Origin: JAVVVD01 sp036652795
GTDB taxonomy: Bacteria; Bacillota; Clostridia; Christensenellales; CAG-138
Direction of reading: 5' to 3'
DNA length: 64,000 nucleotides
Assembly (NCBI GenBank): GCA_036652795.1
Contig: JAVVVD010000004.1
Span: 62,001-126,000 of the forward strand
Shown: piece by piece, positions 1 through 8,421 of the stretch
Layout: each line of letters begins with the position of its first letter
Numbering within the stretch: position 1 is the stretch's first letter
The notes under the pieces: model-generated
Database searches by the model: none
What the model was told of the DNA's origin: nothing
The model's input: the letters and a program-made list of their open reading frames with translations, nothing else
Position numbers and translations under genes: made by a program

Positions 1-1154
1 TCTGTTTCCATCATAATGCCTGCGACTGCATGGACGGTTGTATGGCCGCGAACGGCAAAATACAGGCAGCACGCATCAGGATAGGTTTTTGTGGTTTTGC
101 CGGCATGTCTATTGTTTTTAAGCACCCACATGGCAGCGTCCATTTCTTTTTGAGCCGAAAGATCCTCAAGCTTATCTGCGGATACGCCATCCGCACCAAA
201 GAGCAGCGGAGTGCCTAGCTGCTCATGTGAAGCTGGATATATAAGCACAACACGATCAAGCAGCTTGTTGAGCTGCTTGGCTGTTTCTGCAAGTATTTCA
301 TCTATGCTCTGCGCCTGCTGAAGGTTGCGGCTGGCTGTAAGAAGCACCTCTGTGCGGTAAGCCTTTTGCGCACTGCTTTTTGCTTGCTGCTTTGCCTTAG
401 CGGTAATTGAGCTTGTGAGTATGGCGGCAATAAACATGATTATAAACGTGAGCGGATAGCCTGTACCATATGCCTGCAAGGTAAATCTCGGCTCGGTGAA
501 CAGGTAGTTAAACACGATAACGCTCAATACCGAGGATGCAACACCATACCCCGTGCCATCCGTCAGATATGCGGCGAACAACACAGAAAGAATATATACC
601 GTAATGATATTTGCGTCTGTGAATCCAAGCTTTTTAAGCGTTAATCCGATCAGCGTGGCGATTATGAGCAGTGCGGCTACCATTATGGCGGATCTCCATG
701 AAAAAGGCTTTTTTTGCACCAGCTTTTCATTTTGATCCGTGTATGGTGGCAGCGCATCCGGTATTATATACACTTCAAGCTCCGGCACAAGCAATATAAG
801 GTGTTCAGTAAGGGTGGGTTTATTAAACAGCAATCTGCGCTTGTGGTTGGAGCGGCCGATAACGATCTTTGTAATCCCGGCAGCCTTTGCATATTCCGAT
901 ATCTGCGTCGGTATGTCGTCACCATATACCGACGCGATATGCGCGCCATATTTTTCGGCCGCACGGATACTTTTGTTTAGCCAATCCTTGATTTCGTGGT
1001 TGGTCTGCGCCGCAGGCGTTTCTACATACAGCGCGGTAAGCTCTGCGTCAAAGGCGTGCGCCATCTTGTATGCCGCCAGAACAACCTTGTTATTTGACGG
1101 CGATGGCGACAGGCACACCAATATATGTTCTTTCATTCTACCCACTGCTTCCAT
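1..1154 (-). CDS. KdpD-like sensor kinase lacking the N-terminal KdpD domain (3' end beyond window)
   Basis: The visible 384 residues start directly with a universal-stress-protein-like domain (MKEHILVCLSPSPSNNK), as in the middle of KdpD. About four membrane helices of the DUF4118 type follow (near residues 155-250), then the start of a GAF-like region. The histidine-kinase core must lie beyond base 1. The roughly 210-residue ATP-binding KdpD domain that begins classical KdpD is absent: the previous gene ends 27 bases upstream. The start at 1154 has AAAGG upstream; a second in-frame ATG at 1136 has a poorer site. It is last in view of the Trk operon, so a role in potassium or osmotic sensing is inferred. 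The family call is firm; the signal is unknown. Confidence 0.8.
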   Translation of the reverse strand, partial: MEAVGRMKEHILVCLSPSPSNNKVVLAAYKMAHAFDAELTALYVETPAAQTNHEIKDWLNKSIRAAEKYGAHIASVYGDDIPTQISEYAKAAGITKIVIGRSNHKRRLLFNKPTLTEHLILLVPELEVYIIPDALPPYTDQNEKLVQKKPFSWRSAIMVAALLIIATLIGLTLKKLGFTDANIITVYILSVLFAAYLTDGTGYGVASSVLSVIVFNYLFTEPRFTLQAYGTGYPLTFIIMFIAAILTSSITAKAKQQAKSSAQKAYRTEVLLTASRNLQQAQSIDEILAETAKQLNKLLDRVVLIYPASHEQLGTPLLFGADGVSADKLEDLSAQKEMDAAMWVLKNNRHAGKTTKTYPDACCLYFAVRGHTTVHAVAGIMMET

Positions 1155-1181
1155 AGCACAACGCCTTTTGTTTTAATTATA

Positions 1182-1664
1182 TCACCTATACTTTCTGATT
1201 ACGAGTACAACCATTGCCGCCGCCCCAATAACAAGTACACATGTAAAAACCAAATAAAGCTGCGAGTATTCGTGCTGCTCGGCATATCCTTTTTGAATGA
1301 TATTCAACCCATCAGCATGGATATCCATGTCGCCGCCATGTTGGGCGCAGGCACGGTGGAATATACCATCCACCGCCACTACATCGCCCTTTTGTCCGTA
1401 TTTTCCCATATGGGTTATGGCATTTGTGGCTTCTGTTGGCGCATATACGCTGATGGTGTTATTTCCATCCGTTATACTCACCCACGCCGATTCCCCGCGC
1501 AGCAGGATATCGCCCACCACTTCGCCTGTATATGATACCATGCTCTCATCAAGCGCCTTTGCGTTTTCTATAAGCTGCGTGCTTGAAACACTCGCATCCG
1601 CCGCCTGCGCAGTAACCGGAAACAGCAGCAGCAAAGCGGCCATCGCATAATATTTTAATCGCAT
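1182..1664 (-). CDS. Exported or membrane-anchored OB-fold-like protein in the Trk operon
   Basis: This 160-residue protein has a signal peptide (residues 1-21, ending AQA) and a C-terminal helix (about 132-155) followed by a short basic tail (RKYR). The middle has the rhythm of a nucleic-acid-type OB fold: a strand with GEVVGD, then RGESAWVSITDG, then GDVVAVDGIF. The bulk should lie outside the membrane. Its start overlaps the end of trkH by 10 bases, so the two are translationally coupled, and the KdpD-like gene follows. I know no characterised function. A link to potassium uptake rests only on the operon. Confidence 0.7.
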   Translation of the reverse strand: MRLKYYAMAALLLLFPVTAQAADASVSSTQLIENAKALDESMVSYTGEVVGDILLRGESAWVSITDGNNTISVYAPTEATNAITHMGKYGQKGDVVAVDGIFHRACAQHGGDMDIHADGLNIIQKGYAEQHEYSQLYLVFTCVLVIGAAAMVVLVIRKYR

Positions 1665-3166
1665 TTTCTTCTAGCCTTTCTGACGCAGTATGCCCCAAGC
1701 GCCAATACGGACATGAACTCAAGGCGTGCAAGCCACATTATGATTATGTATGTAATCTTAAGGAAGGCAGGCATCACGCTCGATGTCACGCCTATGCTTA
1801 ACCCAACGTTGCCCGTAACAGAGGCCGATTCAAACGCCGCCATACCAAACGGATACCCCGCCAGCATACCGGCAAGAGTCCCCAGCGAAAACGTGACAAC
1901 ATAGGCGGTCACAATCAAAAACGCGCTCCTTACCACCGCATCGCTAAGCACCACATCCCTGATATGATGTATCTTTTGCTCGCTCACGCGGGATTCCGGC
2001 AGCATCATGCGGCGTATTTCGGTTTTAAAGGTGGTAAATATTATGCCTGTGCGCAATCCTTTAAAGCCACCCGCCGTAGAGCAGGCGCTACCGCCCAGCA
2101 GCATGGATATAATTATCGCGAACAGCGCAATATCGCCCCATTCAAGATAAAACTGCTTGGCATAGACGGTCATGAAGCCTGTGGTGGTATGCCCCGATAT
2201 AAGCTGATAAAAGCCCTTGCGAAACATTGCAACCGCATCGGGATATACGTTTTCACGCATAAGCCCAATTGTAGTGATAAGCACAAGCAACGTGCAGGTT
2301 GTGGCAAAGGTAACCGTTTCTATATTTTTGCGCAGCTCCCTGTGATTGCCTGAAAGCACCGCATGATGCAGCGCAAAGTTGAATGAGCCTATCACAAAAA
2401 ACACCACCGTAGCAAGTTCAAAAAACGCGCTGTGATAGTACAGCATGTTCTGCGACATTGGCGCAAAACCGCCCGTACTCCATGCCGACATGAATATCCA
2501 CATACCGTGTAAAAACGCACGGCCTACGGGAACCCCTGCCGACATAGCCGCAACCCACATCACCAGCGTGCCTACGCCAAGGTATATAAGGCTTATTATC
2601 CAGATGCGCCGCGCCGTGCTCACAGCATTTGGGAACAGTCTCTCATCCTTGCCCTCGCCCACATACATCTTGTAGGCACCGCTGGAATCCTTTGTCAAAA
2701 ACGTCAGCGCCAGCACCACCATGCCCTGTCCGCCAACAAACGTAAGAATATGCCGCCACATGTTTAGACCGTTGGATGCATGGTCCATATCCTGTATCAG
2801 CGTTACGCCCGTTGTGGTAAGCCCGCTCATAACATCGAAGCAGCAATCCAAATAGGAAAGATAGTTGCCCGAAAGATAGTATGGCAGCGCGCAAAGAAGC
2901 ATCCCTAAAAACCATGATCCCGCAGCCACCACCATCCCCTCGCCAAAGCTTAGATGCATTGAACGTTGCTTATGGCCAAGCAGCATAAGCGAGCATCCCG
3001 TTATTACGGCAATCGATGTCGTAATGGCAAACACCATCGCTATGTGCCACTCGCTGCAAATAAGCGCCGTCAAAACCGGCAAAAGTTGGAGAGCGCCAAG
3101 CACCACCATTATAATGCCGATAAAATAACATATCGGCAACACCTTATTTACGGATTTTTCGATCAT
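1655..3166 (-). CDS. trkH: TrkH/KtrB-family potassium uptake channel subunit
   Basis: A 503-residue polytopic membrane protein of usual TrkH length. The four pore-loop filter segments are visible: SGLTTTGVT (about 106-114), STGGFAP, SGHTTTGFM and ASVTGNVGLS. It forms the potassium-translocating channel that works with the cytoplasmic TrkA subunits encoded just upstream. The ATG at 3166 has a good site (GAGGT, seven bases away). It follows the 35-residue peptide gene by 14 bases and overlaps the OB-fold gene by 10. The call is secure; whether the ion is potassium or sodium cannot be settled by eye. Confidence 0.93.
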   Translation of the reverse strand: MIEKSVNKVLPICYFIGIIMVVLGALQLLPVLTALICSEWHIAMVFAITTSIAVITGCSLMLLGHKQRSMHLSFGEGMVVAAGSWFLGMLLCALPYYLSGNYLSYLDCCFDVMSGLTTTGVTLIQDMDHASNGLNMWRHILTFVGGQGMVVLALTFLTKDSSGAYKMYVGEGKDERLFPNAVSTARRIWIISLIYLGVGTLVMWVAAMSAGVPVGRAFLHGMWIFMSAWSTGGFAPMSQNMLYYHSAFFELATVVFFVIGSFNFALHHAVLSGNHRELRKNIETVTFATTCTLLVLITTIGLMRENVYPDAVAMFRKGFYQLISGHTTTGFMTVYAKQFYLEWGDIALFAIIISMLLGGSACSTAGGFKGLRTGIIFTTFKTEIRRMMLPESRVSEQKIHHIRDVVLSDAVVRSAFLIVTAYVVTFSLGTLAGMLAGYPFGMAAFESASVTGNVGLSIGVTSSVMPAFLKITYIIIMWLARLEFMSVLALGAYCVRKARRKCD

Positions 3167-3180
3167 ATCACAACCTCACA

Positions 3181-3288
3181 TCAAAACAGGCAAAGCATAC
3201 TTATGCATATACCGGCGCCTATTGTGCCAAGTGCAAATACGATCTCAAGCAAAATGCCCCCTACAGTACCATCAAAATGCCTTTTCAT
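3181..3288 (-). CDS. 35-residue single-helix membrane peptide between trkA and trkH
   Basis: The frame runs from ATG at 3288 to TGA at 3181. It encodes a short basic start (MKRHFDGT) and one hydrophobic helix covering most of the rest, ending CISMLCLF. A GGGGGTTGAGAG stretch before the ATG can serve as ribosome site. It sits 13 bases after trkA and 14 before trkH, so it fills the gap between two cotranscribed genes. By position and shape it resembles KdpF, the small lipid-like stabiliser of the Kdp pump, but I see no clear sequence likeness. Support is the ribosome site, frame and spacing. Confidence 0.6.
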   Translation of the reverse strand: MKRHFDGTVGGILLEIVFALGTIGAGICISMLCLF

Positions 3289-3301
3289 CTCTCAACCCCC
3301 C

Positions 3302-3970
3302 TTATACCCCGTTAAAGCGGAAAACTACCTCGTTTATCTCATTTTCCTGCCCCATTATAATTACGCTATCCCCCGTATGCAGCCGCGTGTCTCCGCTTGG
3401 TATTATCGCTTCATCGCCGCGGATTACCGAAACTAGTATCATTCCCTTGGGCAGCCCCAGCTCCATCAGACACTTTTCGGCAAAGCTGCTTCCGGGCTCC
3501 ACTGTTGCTTCCCGTATGCGTACACCTGTGGCTTTGCATTTTAGCAACCGGTTTACGTCCGTCCAATCCAGCTCCTGATTGATTATGCCGGCAATACGCG
3601 CCGTGCTGCTTATAACCGAATCCACACCCAGCTTTTCAAACACCCTGATGTTTTTTGGATTGTTCACGCGGGATATGGTGCGTGAAACGCCAAAATACTC
3701 CTTTGCCAGCTGGCAGGCAACAAAATTCGTCTGGTCATGCCCTGTCACAGCTATAAGCGCCTCAGTATGATGTATGCCGGATTCGCGCAGGCAGTTTACA
3801 TCTGTACCATCGCCGTGGGTAACCTCCACATGCTTGCCGCCCAGCTCCGCTGCGATTCTTTCGCAATGCTCTAGATTGCTCTCTATCAGCATGATCTCGT
3901 GTTTTTCCGCCATCAGCGTTTTTACGAGATAATATCCCACCTTGCCGCCGCCCACTATTGTGATCTTCAT
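3302..3970 (-). CDS. trkA: TrkA-family regulatory subunit (RCK-N plus RCK-C)
   Basis: A 222-residue cytoplasmic ring subunit gating TrkH. A Rossmann nucleotide-binding domain opens with MKITIVGGGKVGYYL (GxGxxG) and has the acidic ligand residue in MLIESN. The C-terminal RCK-C domain (about 135-222) ends a typical KtrA-length protein. NAD(H), ATP/ADP or c-di-AMP are the known ligands of the family. The start overlaps the stop of the upstream trkA-like gene by four bases (ATGA). Confidence 0.92.
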   Translation of the reverse strand: MKITIVGGGKVGYYLVKTLMAEKHEIMLIESNLEHCERIAAELGGKHVEVTHGDGTDVNCLRESGIHHTEALIAVTGHDQTNFVACQLAKEYFGVSRTISRVNNPKNIRVFEKLGVDSVISSTARIAGIINQELDWTDVNRLLKCKATGVRIREATVEPGSSFAEKCLMELGLPKGMILVSVIRGDEAIIPSGDTRLHTGDSVIIMGQENEINEVVFRFNGV

Positions 3971-4380
3971 TTTTGACTACCCCCCGTCAGCATATCTGAA
4001 AACATATCCACCGCAAGCGTTGTTGGGCAGATTGTATCAAGCCCCATACGGATAAGCACTTCCTCGCGCTCAGGATCATATGACCTGGTTATAACCGTTT
4101 TCACATGGTATAGCTGCCGCGCAATCTGCGACGTCATTATGTTCATGTTATCGTCAGACGTAACTGCCGCTAGCGCATCCGCATGTTCTATACCCGCCTG
4201 CCTAAGCGTATCCTCGTCAATTGGCATCCCAATTACCGTCATTCCGTTAAACCCATTGCCCAGTCGGTCAAAGCTGCTGCTGTTATGGTCAATTATCGCA
4301 ACGTCGTGCCCATCCTGTGAAAGCTTTTTGGCCAAGTTTGCTCCTACCCTGCCGCATCCCGCAATTATTATATACATCAT
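3967..4380 (-). CDS. TrkA-N-only protein
   Basis: This 137-residue protein contains one Rossmann RCK-N domain (MMYIIIAGCGRVGANL, then AIIDHN) and stops where RCK-C would begin. With the complete TrkA downstream it gives the operon two different nucleotide-binding subunits, perhaps a mixed ring. It overlaps both neighbours by four bases, so translation is tightly coupled. A free-standing RCK-N subunit is known in related families; that it pairs with the downstream TrkA is inference. Confidence 0.88.
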   Translation of the reverse strand: MMYIIIAGCGRVGANLAKKLSQDGHDVAIIDHNSSSFDRLGNGFNGMTVIGMPIDEDTLRQAGIEHADALAAVTSDDNMNIMTSQIARQLYHVKTVITRSYDPEREEVLIRMGLDTICPTTLAVDMFSDMLTGGSQK

Positions 4381-4715
4381 TCATTTACCGCCTTTCCATT
4401 TTCACCCTGCATATCGCCCATACAATCATCTATGCAATATGCTTCTATCGTGGTTTTATAAAACTCACCGAAGCATTCAAGGTTCCATGCCGCCGGTCTA
4501 TAGGATGGATCAAGCGCGTATGCGGCCCTAAAGTGTTTCATTGCGTTGGCATGCTCCTGCTTTTTTTCCAGCAGCAGCCCCATCAGGTTGTGCGGTATCG
4601 CATCGTGTGGATGCGACATCATGGATGAACTCAATATCGCTTCACACTCGTTGAAGCGCTGTGCTTGTATCAGCATTTTTGCCATATTTATTGTATTACG
4701 TAAGGCTTCCTCCAT
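4377..4715 (-). CDS. Small TPR-repeat protein, first gene of the Trk operon
   Basis: I chose the ATG at 4715 because GGGAGG lies nine bases upstream; the frame is open further up but without such a site. The 112-residue product is helical with tetratricopeptide-like repeats (for example PHNLMGLLLEKKQEHANAM and HFRAAYALDPSYRPAAWNL). It is soluble and probably a protein-protein adaptor. Its end overlaps the TrkA-N gene by four bases. A possible promoter (TTGTTG, 17 bases, TATATG) lies about 40 bases upstream on this strand. No specific function can be assigned. Confidence 0.75.
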   Translation of the reverse strand: MEEALRNTINMAKMLIQAQRFNECEAILSSSMMSHPHDAIPHNLMGLLLEKKQEHANAMKHFRAAYALDPSYRPAAWNLECFGEFYKTTIEAYCIDDCMGDMQGENGKAVNE

Positions 4716-4939
4716 ATTTATGAGGCCTCCCTTCAGTCGATTGACATGCATATATGATATGCTCAGCAATGCAACAATGCCGTTTAGGATAACAGAAGTA
4801 TGTTATAACTTTGTTAAAATGGTATAATATATGAACTTAGTGTTTGTACATGTTGACAACAATGCAAAATCATTTCATACGTTGTCTATTAATCGCATGT
4901 CTGTGTTATAATAACTACAATTTTATTGGAGGTAATCGC

Positions 4940-5635
4940 ATGTATAACAATATGTATTATGGTAATGATCCATGGCTGCTTGCAGTGTTCGCCATGCTTA
5001 TCGTCAGCTTTATAGTTCAGGGCAGCGTACAGCGCACCTTCAAACGGTTTTCCAGCCTGGCCGCCTCAAGCGGTATTACCGCGGCCGATATGGCGGATCA
5101 TCTGCTGCGCGATAACGGCAGCTCCGTATCCATCACGCAGGTACCGGGAATGCTTACTGATCATTTTAATCCCAAAACAAACGTTGTAGGCCTTTCGGAT
5201 GCGGTATACGGGCAACGCTCCGTGGCAGCGCTGGCTGTGGCGGCGCACGAAATTGGCCATGTGCTCCAACACGAACAAGGCTATGCTCCAATCAAGCTGC
5301 GCAACTTTATCCTGCCCGTGGCGCAGATCGGTTCCTCAATGGCTCCACTCATAATATTGGTAGGGCTATTAATTGGTTCTTTCAATGTGGGAATGATAGG
5401 CGTATGCCTGTATGCTGCGGTGCTTTTCTTTCAGGTTGCAACCCTGCCGGTTGAGTTCAACGCTTCTCGGCGCGGCATAGAAATGCTTATTTCTGGCGGA
5501 TACATCGGCGTCGATCAGGAAGGCAGCGCCAAAAAGGTGCTCAACGCCGCGGCTATGACGTATGTTGTGGCGGCACTCGCAACCTTTGTTTCGCTTCTTC
5601 GCATGTTTTCATTTGTTAAGCGCAACAATAAATAA
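4940..5635 (+). CDS. YugP-family membrane zinc metallopeptidase
   Basis: The start at 4940 follows TTGGAGGTAATCGC; the open frame upstream has no such site. The 231-residue protein has an N-terminal helix (LLAVFAMLIVSFIV), the zinc motif HEIGH within VAAHEIGHVLQHEQGY, two central helices and the later motif VEFNASRRG that supplies the third ligand region in this family (peptidase_M family related to YugP). Substrates in related bacteria are not well defined. A TATAAT at 4907-4912 may belong to its promoter. It converges on the spoIID-like gene. Confidence 0.87.
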   Translation: MYNNMYYGNDPWLLAVFAMLIVSFIVQGSVQRTFKRFSSLAASSGITAADMADHLLRDNGSSVSITQVPGMLTDHFNPKTNVVGLSDAVYGQRSVAALAVAAHEIGHVLQHEQGYAPIKLRNFILPVAQIGSSMAPLIILVGLLIGSFNVGMIGVCLYAAVLFFQVATLPVEFNASRRGIEMLISGGYIGVDQEGSAKKVLNAAAMTYVVAALATFVSLLRMFSFVKRNNK

Positions 5636-5692
5636 TCCGAAATTCCACTCGCTCAATATCCCCATATGCGGCTAAATAATGCTCAAGCCATG

Positions 5693-6715
5693 TCATTTAT
5701 GCACAGCCGACATATCCGATATTGTTATCCCTGTATAATAATGTTCCAGTATATCCTCATATCCATCGCCCTCCTTCGCCATGGCGTTTGCGCCATATTG
5801 ACTCAATCCCACGCCATGGCCAAAGCCTACGGTATTTACGTATACGTGCTCATCCGTAAAGCGCAGCTTGAAATTGGCGCTGTCCAGTTCAAACAGCTTG
5901 CGCAACTCCCTTCCGCTGAGCGTTGCTCCACCTAACCTTATACGTTCTACCCTTCCGCTTTCAAAGCGGGCTTCTATCTTAATCTGTTTTTTTAACCCCT
6001 TTGCGGTAAGCTTTGCAGTGCGATATGTGGAATTGACTGTAGCGGCAAATGTTTTGCGTGAAAACCTTACCTCGGACTCATATCGCGTGGCGCTTTCCTC
6101 ACCGGGGCTGGATACGCTCACAAGGTATGGCAGAGCGGCTGCAAACACATTGACTACATCCTCCGTATATCCACCTGAGCATGAATGATACAGCGCCTCT
6201 ATCGGCATACCGTCATACAATGCCACCTTGCCGGCCGTTGCAAGCACTGCCCCACGCACACGGGAAAAATTGGTTTCATATGCTGTGCCCCAATTTTTCT
6301 TCAGCTGTTCCAAACTCCTGTAAGCCTGGCAGCAAGTGCTATCCGTGCATACGTCCGCTTTACCGCACGGCGTTCCGCCGTATTGCGCCATACGGCGCAC
6401 AGCAAATGTACGTGCCGCCACCGCCTGTGCCTTTAGTGCCTCGATTTCAAAGCTTACAGGCATCTCTGCGGCCACAACCTGCGCAATATACTCCTCCAGC
6501 TCCATATGCATCACCTTGCCCGTTTTACGATTTAAAACGGTAAGCTCCGCACACTGCGCTTCATCCGTGGTCGGCATTAGCTCTTCCCTTGGCGCACAGC
6601 TCATTGCGCAGCCGCGTATCATCAGCACAGCTACGCACAGGCATAGCGAGCATACAAGAACCGCTTTCCAGCTTATATTGATTTCCCTCAAACTAAAACG
6701 ACGATAATAGCTCAT
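5693..6715 (-). CDS. spoIID: SpoIID-like lytic transglycosylase
   Basis: 340 residues. After an N-terminal helix (16-36) the SpoIID domain runs to the end. The catalytic glutamate of the family is E84 in AAEMPVSFEIEALKAQA. The cysteine motif CTDSTCCQAY (123-131) sits where related proteins have C-x4-H-C. The C-terminal GFGHGVGLSQYGA is diagnostic. SpoIID cleaves stem-less glycan during engulfment. The start is uncertain: ATG 6715 lacks a clear ribosome site, and the frame is open to 6847. An exact sigma-E-like -10 word (CATACAAT) lies on this strand at 6802-6809 without a matching -35 element. Confidence 0.88.
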   Translation of the reverse strand: MSYYRRFSLREINISWKAVLVCSLCLCVAVLMIRGCAMSCAPREELMPTTDEAQCAELTVLNRKTGKVMHMELEEYIAQVVAAEMPVSFEIEALKAQAVAARTFAVRRMAQYGGTPCGKADVCTDSTCCQAYRSLEQLKKNWGTAYETNFSRVRGAVLATAGKVALYDGMPIEALYHSCSGGYTEDVVNVFAAALPYLVSVSSPGEESATRYESEVRFSRKTFAATVNSTYRTAKLTAKGLKKQIKIEARFESGRVERIRLGGATLSGRELRKLFELDSANFKLRFTDEHVYVNTVGFGHGVGLSQYGANAMAKEGDGYEDILEHYYTGITISDMSAVHK

Positions 6716-6870
6716 AATGTTAATATTTATGAAAGTATTGCCCCATAGATGCTGTTGGTATTGAATGGATCTGCAAAAGGATTTATAATGGATCATGGCG
6801 CATTGTATGCTATATACGTTGATAAGCACGCAATATGCAATATACACTGGTACCCATCATAGGAGGAATC

Positions 6871-7578
6871 ATGATAGACCGAATAAATCAAGGTGACAAA
6901 CAGGCCCTTAAAGACCTTTTGACGCTTTATACAAAACCCATATTTAACCGTGCTTTGCACTCCTCCGGCAACGACGCCACAGCTAAGGCGGTTACTCGCG
7001 CCACGCTAAGCGATATTATGCAGGCAGCGGAGCGCGGCGTATGCCCATCCGATGTAGAGCCATGGATAATGCAGTTGGTTGACAGGCATAGCGCACAGGA
7101 GTACGACGTAAGAAAAATCGCTGACGCCAGACTTTCAGATGCAACCGAGCCTGAGTTTCCATACAACTGGGCGCCGCCAGAAAGGCAATCGAGCTGGACG
7201 CCGCCTGAGATTTCCACCCCGGCTGCTGCTCAGCAGCCGCAGCCACGCAAAAAGCCCGTGACCGAATCCAACCCACGCCGCACACAGATCACACCCGTGC
7301 GCGCGCAGGAGCAGCCTGCGCCCACGCGTGGAGTCGCCGCATCGCGCAGCACAGATCTGTTTGAGGATACTGATGATGAGGACATTTTTGAAGACGAGGA
7401 AGACGAGGATGCCCACAAGGGCGGTATAGGCATGGTGTTGCTTATAATGGCGTTGGTGCTCGTGGTGGCAGGACTTGCATGGATACTTGTGGTCATGATG
7501 ATGACACGTGGCATACTGCCTATGGCGGACATGGGCTTTGCAAGCTGGTTTAACACCCATCTGTTTAAGCTATATTGA
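6871..7578 (+). CDS. Membrane protein with a sigma-factor-region-2-like N-terminus
   Basis: The start follows AGGAGGAATC. The 235-residue product has three parts. Residues 1-80 resemble ECF sigma region 2 (INQGDKQALKDLLTLYTKPI, helices in the expected order) but without convincing promoter-binding residues. Residues 85-175 are Pro/Gln-rich and disordered. A strongly acidic block (DDEDIFEDEEDEDAH) precedes one membrane helix (about 193-217). The N-terminus should face the cytoplasm. It is divergent from the spoIID-like gene and upstream of the NfeD-FloA operon. I do not recognise a named family. Confidence 0.65.
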   Translation: MIDRINQGDKQALKDLLTLYTKPIFNRALHSSGNDATAKAVTRATLSDIMQAAERGVCPSDVEPWIMQLVDRHSAQEYDVRKIADARLSDATEPEFPYNWAPPERQSSWTPPEISTPAAAQQPQPRKKPVTESNPRRTQITPVRAQEQPAPTRGVAASRSTDLFEDTDDEDIFEDEEDEDAHKGGIGMVLLIMALVLVVAGLAWILVVMMMTRGILPMADMGFASWFNTHLFKLY

Positions 7579-7676
7579 TTTGTTGCCACCATGTCACATG
7601 GAATTTACAATAGGGTGATATACTTATAACTATAAGATGTTTAGAATTTTTGTGTTAACATGAAAGGAGGTTGTTT

Positions 7677-8177
7677 ATGACCTTTACAGAATACATAATG
7701 GGATGGAATGTTGCCGCGCTGGTATGCCTGTTGGTTGGTCTCGCGCTAGTATCTATCGAGATGTTTATCCCCGGCATTGGCGTACCCGGCATACTTGGTG
7801 CTATATCGCTTATCGCGGCAGTCGTGCTGCGCGCAAATTCAGTGTTGTCATCACTTATTACGCTAGTAATTGTGCTGGTGTTCATTGGTGTGGCAGCATT
7901 TGTAGTGCTGCGCTCGCTAAAAAAGGGAAAACTTCAAAAAACCCCGCTCGTGCTGCACGAATCCATTAATTCCGGCTCAACAGAGCTTTCGCAGGATGAT
8001 ATGCGTTCACTGATCGGGTTTCAAGGCGTATGCCTTAACACACTACGCCCATCGGGCAACGCTGAAATCGCAGGCAAAAAGCTGGATGTGGTAAGCGAAG
8101 GCGCATTTATCAAAAAGGGCGCTTCCATAAAAGTGGTCCGCGTGGAAGGCGTTCGTATACTTGTCAAGGAAGTGTAA
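7677..8177 (+). CDS. NfeD-like membrane protein
   Basis: ATG at 7677 has AAAGGAGG six bases upstream; the TTG at 7671 abuts that site and is unlikely. 166 residues: three membrane helices in residues 8-80 with the family signature EMFIPGIGVPGILG, then a small beta-rich OB-type domain (about 105-166). NfeD proteins partner SPFH/flotillin proteins, and FloA is encoded two genes downstream. The short gap of three bases to the zinc-ribbon gene marks an operon. Confidence 0.88.
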   Translation: MTFTEYIMGWNVAALVCLLVGLALVSIEMFIPGIGVPGILGAISLIAAVVLRANSVLSSLITLVIVLVFIGVAAFVVLRSLKKGKLQKTPLVLHESINSGSTELSQDDMRSLIGFQGVCLNTLRPSGNAEIAGKKLDVVSEGAFIKKGASIKVVRVEGVRILVKEV

Positions 8178-8180
8178 GCG

Positions 8181-8402
8181 ATGTTCTGTAAAACCTGTGG
8201 TACTCTCTATAACCCCAAAGATGGCCAGTGCCCCAAATGCTCCACCAGAGGCATGGAGTGCGATGTTCCTCCAGCCGAAATGAGCGATGCTGAGGCACGG
8301 CGGTTACGCAAGCGCTCATGGATTCAGCTTGTGATAGGCATACCCGCCTTCATTGGCTTCATCTACCTATTGGTATATCTGGTAAAGCTGTTTAACAGCT
8401 AA
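8181..8402 (+). CDS. Small zinc-ribbon membrane protein
   Basis: 73 residues. MFCKTCGTLYNPKDGQCPKC is a four-cysteine zinc ribbon (CxxC...CxxC), followed by a basic segment (RRLRKRS) and one membrane helix (about 48-70). It lies between nfeD-like and floA genes in the same operon. Zinc-ribbon membrane proteins are common in clostridial surface and membrane-organisation operons, but no function is known to me for this one. Confidence 0.78.
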   Translation: MFCKTCGTLYNPKDGQCPKCSTRGMECDVPPAEMSDAEARRLRKRSWIQLVIGIPAFIGFIYLLVYLVKLFNS

Positions 8403-8421
8403 ATTTGAAAGGAGAAAATAT

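Noticed and set aside
6802..6809. CATACAAT on the minus strand upstream of spoIID as a sigma-E promoter
   Set aside because: The -10 word is exact, but the only GCATATT-like -35 word is 22 bases away instead of about 14, and the implied start falls on an internal ATG. Kept as a remark only.
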